From Bifidobacterium mongoliense DSM 21395 (GTDB taxonomy: Bacteria > Actinomycetota > Actinomycetes > Actinomycetales > Bifidobacteriaceae): a DNA stretch of 39,541 bases. This document shows positions 35,947 through 39,541 of the stretch, in pieces (position 1 is the first letter of the stretch; each line of letters begins with the position of its first letter). The stretch lies in contig NZ_JGZE01000030.1 in NCBI RefSeq assembly GCF_000741285.1, positions 1 through 39,541 on the forward strand, written 5' to 3'. Under the pieces are notes generated by a model. The model was given only the letters and a program-made list of their open reading frames with translations, did not search any database and was not told the origin of the DNA. The translations under genes were made by a program, and so were the position numbers.

Positions 35947-36936
35947 TCAGTCCAGGCGGGGATTGATCTCCGCCTTGTCGATGGCCCCGGACGAGACGCC
36001 CCAAGTGTCGAGGATCTTCTTGTAGGTACCATCGTCCATGAGCTTTTGAATGGCACGTTGCACGGCCTTCGCCGTGGCCATGTCACCCTTCTTGATGGCC
36101 ACCGCTTCCGGCGTGACGCCCACGTCCTGGCCGATGGACTGCAGCACATCGCCCGTCTGCTTGATGGCGTAGCCGGCGACCGGGGTATCGGAATAGAAGA
36201 TGTCCGCCTTACCCGTCGCCACCGCCGTGGTCACGTCGGTCTGCATCTTCGAGGACTGGATCTGCATCGGGTCCTTGCCCTCGGCCTTGCACTTGGCATT
36301 GGCCTGGTTGATGAGCTCCTCCTGCGTGCTGCCGGTCTGGATAGCGACCTTCTGCCCGCACAGATGCTCGGGGTCGATGCCCTTCGGATTGCCCTTCTTC
36401 ACAACATAGGTCGAACCCGCCTTGAAGTAGGTCACGAATTCCACGGCATCCATACGCTGCGGGGTCATGGTGAGCGAGGACAGGCCGATGTCGTATTTGC
36501 TGCCGACCGCGGGGATGACCGAATCCAGCGTCGAGGTCACGGTGACCTCCTTGAGGCCGAAGATCGCGGCGATGGCCCGGGACAGGTCGACGTCGAATCC
36601 GATGGGCGTCTTGCCGTCGGCAGCGAGGAACTCACCGGGCGCATACGAGGTGTCGGCGCCGATGGTCAGTTTGCCGTCCTTGGTGATCGACTCGGGCAGC
36701 ATCGCGGCTATCTCGGGATCCTTTGTTACGGCGCTCGTGTCATACCCTTGTGGGTCTGCGGACGAGGCACCGGAGGCACTGGCCGTTGCGGCGGAGCCCG
36801 AGGTATTGGTGTCGGTGGTGCCGCAAGCGGCGACGGAGACCAACAGTGCCAGCGATCCGAGGACCGCGGCGCACTTCACGCCCACCGTGGACAGACCCTG
36901 CTTGGACAAGCTCAACGTGCGGAACATGGCGATCAC
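35947..36936 (-). CDS. Amino-acid-binding lipoprotein, family 3 (middle copy)
   Basis: A 329-residue binding lipoprotein, lipobox VAAC with Cys38, slightly longer N-terminus than its neighbours. It has KLTIGADTSYAPGEFLAADG, LDSVIPAVGSKYDIGLSSLT, VEFVTYFKAGSTYVVKKGNP and DDGTYKKILDTWGV. The start is GTG 36936, overlapping the stop of the copy upstream (GTGA), or ATG 36927. The tail PRLD differs slightly from the other copies. Same family and probable substrate class as the flanking copies. Confidence 0.9.
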   Translation of the reverse strand: MIAMFRTLSLSKQGLSTVGVKCAAVLGSLALLVSVAACGTTDTNTSGSAATASASGASSADPQGYDTSAVTKDPEIAAMLPESITKDGKLTIGADTSYAPGEFLAADGKTPIGFDVDLSRAIAAIFGLKEVTVTSTLDSVIPAVGSKYDIGLSSLTMTPQRMDAVEFVTYFKAGSTYVVKKGNPKGIDPEHLCGQKVAIQTGSTQEELINQANAKCKAEGKDPMQIQSSKMQTDVTTAVATGKADIFYSDTPVAGYAIKQTGDVLQSIGQDVGVTPEAVAIKKGDMATAKAVQRAIQKLMDDGTYKKILDTWGVSSGAIDKAEINPRLD

Positions 36937-37886
36937 GCTACCTTCGGATTGATTTCGGCGGTCTTGATCGCGCCGACCGAGACGCCCCAGTATTCCAAGA
37001 TCTTGCCGTAGGTGCCGTCGTCCATGAGTTTCTGCATGGCCTGGCGCACGGCCTCAACGGTCCCCTGGTCGCCCTTCTTGATGGCGATGCCCTCGGGAAC
37101 CGGATCGTCGTTGCCGCCGATGGTCTGCAATTGGTTGTTCGTCTGCTTGACGGCATACCCGGCGACCGGGGTGTCGGCATAGAACGCATCGGCTTTGCCG
37201 GTGACCACGGCGGTCGTGATGTCGGTCTGCAGCTTCTGGGCGAGCACGCGGATGGCGGGCTTGCCGTCGGCCTTGCACCGCTGGTTCGCATCGTTGACCG
37301 AACCCTCCTGGACGGTGCCGATCTGCACGCCGACCGAATGGCCGCACAGCTCCTTCGGTTTCACCTGCTGCGGATTGCCGTGCTTGACGACCAGCGTCGA
37401 ACCGGTGCTGAAATAGCTCACGAAGTCGACGGCCTTGATGCGTTCGGGCGTCACCGTGAATCCGGAAAGACCGGCGTCGAACTTCGACCCGATGCTCGGA
37501 ATGATGGAATCGAAGGGAGCGGAGACGCTCTCCTCCTTGAGACCGAAGACCGCGGCCAACGCGCGGGCGAGATCCATGTCGTAGCCGATGGCGGTCTTGC
37601 CGTCCTTCGCCACGAACTCGGCCGGGGCGTACGTGGTCTCGACGCCCACGCTGAACTTGCCGTCCTTGGTCACGGATGCGGGCAGCAAGGCGGCGATCTT
37701 CGGATCCTTCTTCACGGAGCCGAGATCGTACCCCTCCATCTCACCGCTCGTCGACGAGGACCGGGAGGCGCCGGCCGGACTCGCGTCATCCGTGGTGCCG
37801 CAGGCTGCGGTGGCCAGCAGCATCGTCACACCGAGTGCCGCGGCGACAACCCCACGGACGTGCATACCGAATCGTGACATGATCAT
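36933..37886 (-). CDS. Amino-acid-binding lipoprotein, family 3 (first copy of the operon)
   Basis: A 317-residue lipoprotein with lipobox TAAC (Cys29). It shows KFSVGVETTYAPAEFVAKDG, FDSIIPSIGSKFDAGLSGFT, VDFVSYFSTGSTLVVKHGNP and DDGTYGKILEYWGV. It is the most divergent of the three: the ligand-pocket region and the residues around GNPQQVKPKELCGH differ. GAGAGG lies 11 bases before ATG 37886. As the first gene it should be closest to the operon promoter. The three copies probably arose by tandem duplication and may capture different amino acids for one permease. Confidence 0.9.
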   Translation of the reverse strand: MIMSRFGMHVRGVVAAALGVTMLLATAACGTTDDASPAGASRSSSTSGEMEGYDLGSVKKDPKIAALLPASVTKDGKFSVGVETTYAPAEFVAKDGKTAIGYDMDLARALAAVFGLKEESVSAPFDSIIPSIGSKFDAGLSGFTVTPERIKAVDFVSYFSTGSTLVVKHGNPQQVKPKELCGHSVGVQIGTVQEGSVNDANQRCKADGKPAIRVLAQKLQTDITTAVVTGKADAFYADTPVAGYAVKQTNNQLQTIGGNDDPVPEGIAIKKGDQGTVEAVRQAMQKLMDDGTYGKILEYWGVSVGAIKTAEINPKVA

Positions 37887-37999
37887 AACTGTGTAATCCT
37901 CTCGTTGTGCCGCCGTCGTGACGGCAACGCTTCTCCTCCATGCAGAACTGTAGAGACAGGTCGTTACCTATCGGCGCCCGACACCTGTGGATGTCCACT

Positions 38000-38016
38000 A
38001 TACGGAGCATCCGTAT
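38000..38016. promoter_or_regulatory. Candidate operator/promoter of the amino-acid ABC operon
   Basis: ATACGGA and TCCGTAT form a perfect inverted repeat with a 3-base centre. On the minus strand the right arm runs into TATAGT, a plausible -10 box, about 115 bases upstream of the first binding-protein gene. A regulator binding here would cover the promoter. AGGTCGTTACCT, a second small symmetry, lies at 37956-37967. Confidence 0.45.
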
Positions 38017-38093
38017 GCGGCCCCCGCCGCGAGGCAACCGGCGGGCGCGGCCTACCCGATGTGGGAGTTATCGCACGAGCGCTACGTGAGGGT

Positions 38094-38576
38094 TCAGAGC
38101 GAACGTCGGTTGGCGTAGCGCATGGCCCGCTGCGCCTCACGCGTGTCCTGCGCCTCACGCAGGGTCTGACGCTTGTCGTATTCGCGCTTGCCTCTGGCCA
38201 ACGCGATGGCGACCTTGACCCGACCGGCCTTGAAGTACAGGCTCAGCGGCACGATCGTGTAGCCCTTGGCCTGGGTTTGACGGATGAGTTTGGCGATCTG
38301 CGCGGCGTGCAGCAGCAGCTTGCGCCTGCGCTTGGGCGCATGGTTGTTCCATGTGCCGTTGAAGTATTCGGGGATGTTGGCGTTCTCGAGCCACACCTCG
38401 CCCCGGCGGTCGATAGACACGAAGGATTCGGCCAGTGAAGCGCGACCCTCGCGCAACGATTTGACTTCGGTGCCGCTCAGCGCGATGCCGGCCTCGTATT
38501 GGTCCTCGATCTCATAGTCATGCCGCGCCCTGCGGTTCTGGGCGATCGTCGACGTTCCCTGTTCCTTGTTGGCCAT
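38094..38576 (-). CDS. smpB: SsrA-binding protein SmpB
   Basis: A 160-residue partner of tmRNA in trans-translation, rescuing stalled ribosomes. The oligonucleotide-binding fold shows [39 protein letters not shown] and [38 protein letters not shown] begins the basic C-terminal tail that enters the ribosome. Length is normal. No tmRNA gene was found in the window. Its neighbour upstream is the CHAP hydrolase, a common order in actinobacteria. Confidence 0.95.
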   Translation of the reverse strand: MANKEQGTSTIAQNRRARHDYEIEDQYEAGIALSGTEVKSLREGRASLAESFVSIDRRGEVWLENANIPEYFNGTWNNHAPKRRRKLLLHAAQIAKLIRQTQAKGYTIVPLSLYFKAGRVKVAIALARGKREYDKRQTLREAQDTREAQRAMRYANRRSL

Positions 38577-38623
38577 GAGGCCTCCCTACGTTGCATCCGG
38601 GCATGAACCCAGCCAATATACAA

Positions 38624-38651
38624 CGATGCCCACATCATCATGTGGGCATCG
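38624..38651 (-). terminator. Terminator of the CHAP-domain gene
   Basis: CGATGCCCACAT (38624-38635) and ATGTGGGCATCG (38640-38651) form a perfect 12-bp stem with a 4-base loop, about 80 bases past the stop of the CHAP gene. On the minus strand it is followed by TTGTATATT, which could serve as the U-rich end. It separates the CHAP gene from smpB. Confidence 0.75.
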
Positions 38652-38729
38652 CATGCACGGCGCCGCCCTATCGCAGCTCGCCGTGACGGCACGGATTCGA
38701 CCCGTGCATAACTCGTCGATCGGTAATGA

Positions 38730-39541
38730 TCAGTAGTGGATGTACTGGTAATTACCGGCCCCGTAAATCTTCTCATAGGCGGGGAAGCTCGCGAATCCGG
38801 TGCCACCTTCGGAGATGAGCACCGAACCGTCGCCGTTCACACGTTCCACGACGGCGACATGGCCGTACGACCAATCGGCCGTCCAATGCCCGCCGACGCT
38901 CTGCCCGGGGGTGAAGACCATGGCCGCGCCCACGTGGGGGGTGTTGTTGACCAGATATCCCAACCCGCGGGCGGTGTTCGCCCATTGTCCGCCGTTGCCC
39001 ATATACGAGCCGACCGGCAGGCCGAGCTGCGAACGGCGAAGGTAGGCCCACAGCGTGCACTGACGCGAGGGGTAGGCCCCTCCACCGATGCTGTTACCCG
39101 TCGAATGGCCATAGCAGAAGCCGGAACCTTCGGGGCAACCGCCAGGCACACCATAGTTCATGCCCACGGCGCTGCCGCCACCGGAGTTGCTGCCCGTGTT
39201 ATTGCTGGACGATGAGCTCGAGTTCGAGCTCCCGCCACCGTTGCTGCCGCCACCGCTGCCGCTTGACTGAGCTGCGGGCGAACCGCCGCCGTTGGACGTC
39301 GGACGCAGCTGCTGCTGCACGCCGGCCTGGGCACTCGCCGCAGCCGCCGCGGCGGCCACCTGCTGGTTGTAGGAATCGATCTGCGACTTCATCTCGACGA
39401 TCTGCATACCGATGTCATCCGCCGAGGAACCCGCAACCACGATGTTCTTCATGGAGGGCAGGTCGGCCATCAGCGTGGAGGCACCCTGTTGCGTCGTCGA
39501 ATTTTCAGCAGGGTGAGCGATTCGGCAACCGCTTTGCGTGC
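38730..39541 (-). CDS. CHAP-domain peptidoglycan hydrolase, N-terminus off the window
   Basis: The C-terminal part of a secreted cell-wall amidase/endopeptidase. Counting from the internal Met at 39470, an initial helix (MQIVEMKSQIDSYNQQVAAA) resembles the end of a coiled coil. It is followed by a long Gly/Ser/Asn linker (57-100) and a CHAP domain with Cys138 (SRQCTLWAY), His204 (GHVAVVE) and Glu221. The frame remains open to the window edge (reading ...ENSTTQQGASTL before that Met), so the signal peptide and most of the coiled coil lie outside. In actinobacteria such genes usually follow ftsE-ftsX and precede smpB, so FtsX is the probable activator; this is inferred from gene order. Confidence 0.9.
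   Translation of the reverse strand, partial: TQSGCRIAHPAENSTTQQGASTLMADLPSMKNIVVAGSSADDIGMQIVEMKSQIDSYNQQVAAAAAAASAQAGVQQQLRPTSNGGGSPAAQSSGSGGGSNGGGSSNSSSSSSNNTGSNSGGGSAVGMNYGVPGGCPEGSGFCYGHSTGNSIGGGAYPSRQCTLWAYLRRSQLGLPVGSYMGNGGQWANTARGLGYLVNNTPHVGAAMVFTPGQSVGGHWTADWSYGHVAVVERVNGDGSVLISEGGTGFASFPAYEKIYGAGNYQYIHY

Noticed and set aside
38684..38712. T-arm-like hairpin near smpB, possible tmRNA or tRNA
   Set aside because: GCACGG/CCGTGC closes a 7-base loop, but the loop lacks the TTCRA order at the right place and no acceptor or D-arm partner exists, so it is only a hairpin.

Overview
The window is high-GC actinobacterial DNA, most likely from Bifidobacterium or a close relative in Bifidobacteriaceae. 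This rests on a GH42 beta-galactosidase with its LacI regulator, luxS, the alr-dgt-dnaG cluster, lipoprotein-rich ABC operons and a CHAP hydrolase next to smpB. The assignment comes from gene content and protein style, not from a database search.

Layout. (1) 1-2273 is the right end of an integrated element. It holds a frameshifted IS30-type transposase start, a small Cys-rich protein translationally coupled to a tyrosine integrase, four AGTGGCA sites in front of the integrase, and the 3' half of a tRNA, probably tRNA-Arg(UCU), that marks the attachment site. (2) 2459-6009 is a variable stretch: a potassium-channel pseudogene with several lesions, a DUF4236/DUF3761-like membrane protein, and an ATP-binding regulator behind an unusual pair of overlapping hairpins. 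(3) 6028-16075 is mostly housekeeping, all on the minus strand: an anion permease, dnaG (frameshifted as written), dgt, alr, a GNAT acetyltransferase, luxS and recQ. (4) 16248-17399 is a compact accessory unit: a gene with a restriction-endonuclease-like C-terminus, bounded by 20-bp perfect inverted repeats and flanked by two 107-bp modules that share their ends but not their interiors. (5) 17670-24057 holds a 2-hydroxyacid dehydrogenase and a five-gene Opp/Dpp-type ABC operon. (6) 24317-30125 holds coaX, an orphan sugar-binding lipoprotein, and the divergent GH42/lacI pair. (7) 30174-37886 holds an rRNA/tRNA pseudouridine synthase coupled to glmS, then a polar amino-acid ABC operon with three tandem paralogous binding lipoproteins. 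(8) 38094-39541 holds smpB and a CHAP-domain peptidoglycan hydrolase that runs off the window; in actinobacteria this pair usually follows ftsE-ftsX.

How the parts work together. The Opp and amino-acid operons are built of genes overlapping by about 4 bases, so each should give one co-translated transporter. The GH42 enzyme and the sugar-binding lipoprotein fit galactoside use under LacI control, but no sugar permease is in the window. An unexpected theme is short tandem repeats between genes: 16-bp units near luxS, 14-bp units before recQ, 16-bp units before coaX, 24-bp units over the GH42 stop, and 9-bp in-frame repeats inside recQ.

The best candidate for something undescribed is the endonuclease-like gene with its paired 107-bp inverted-repeat modules at 16248-17399.
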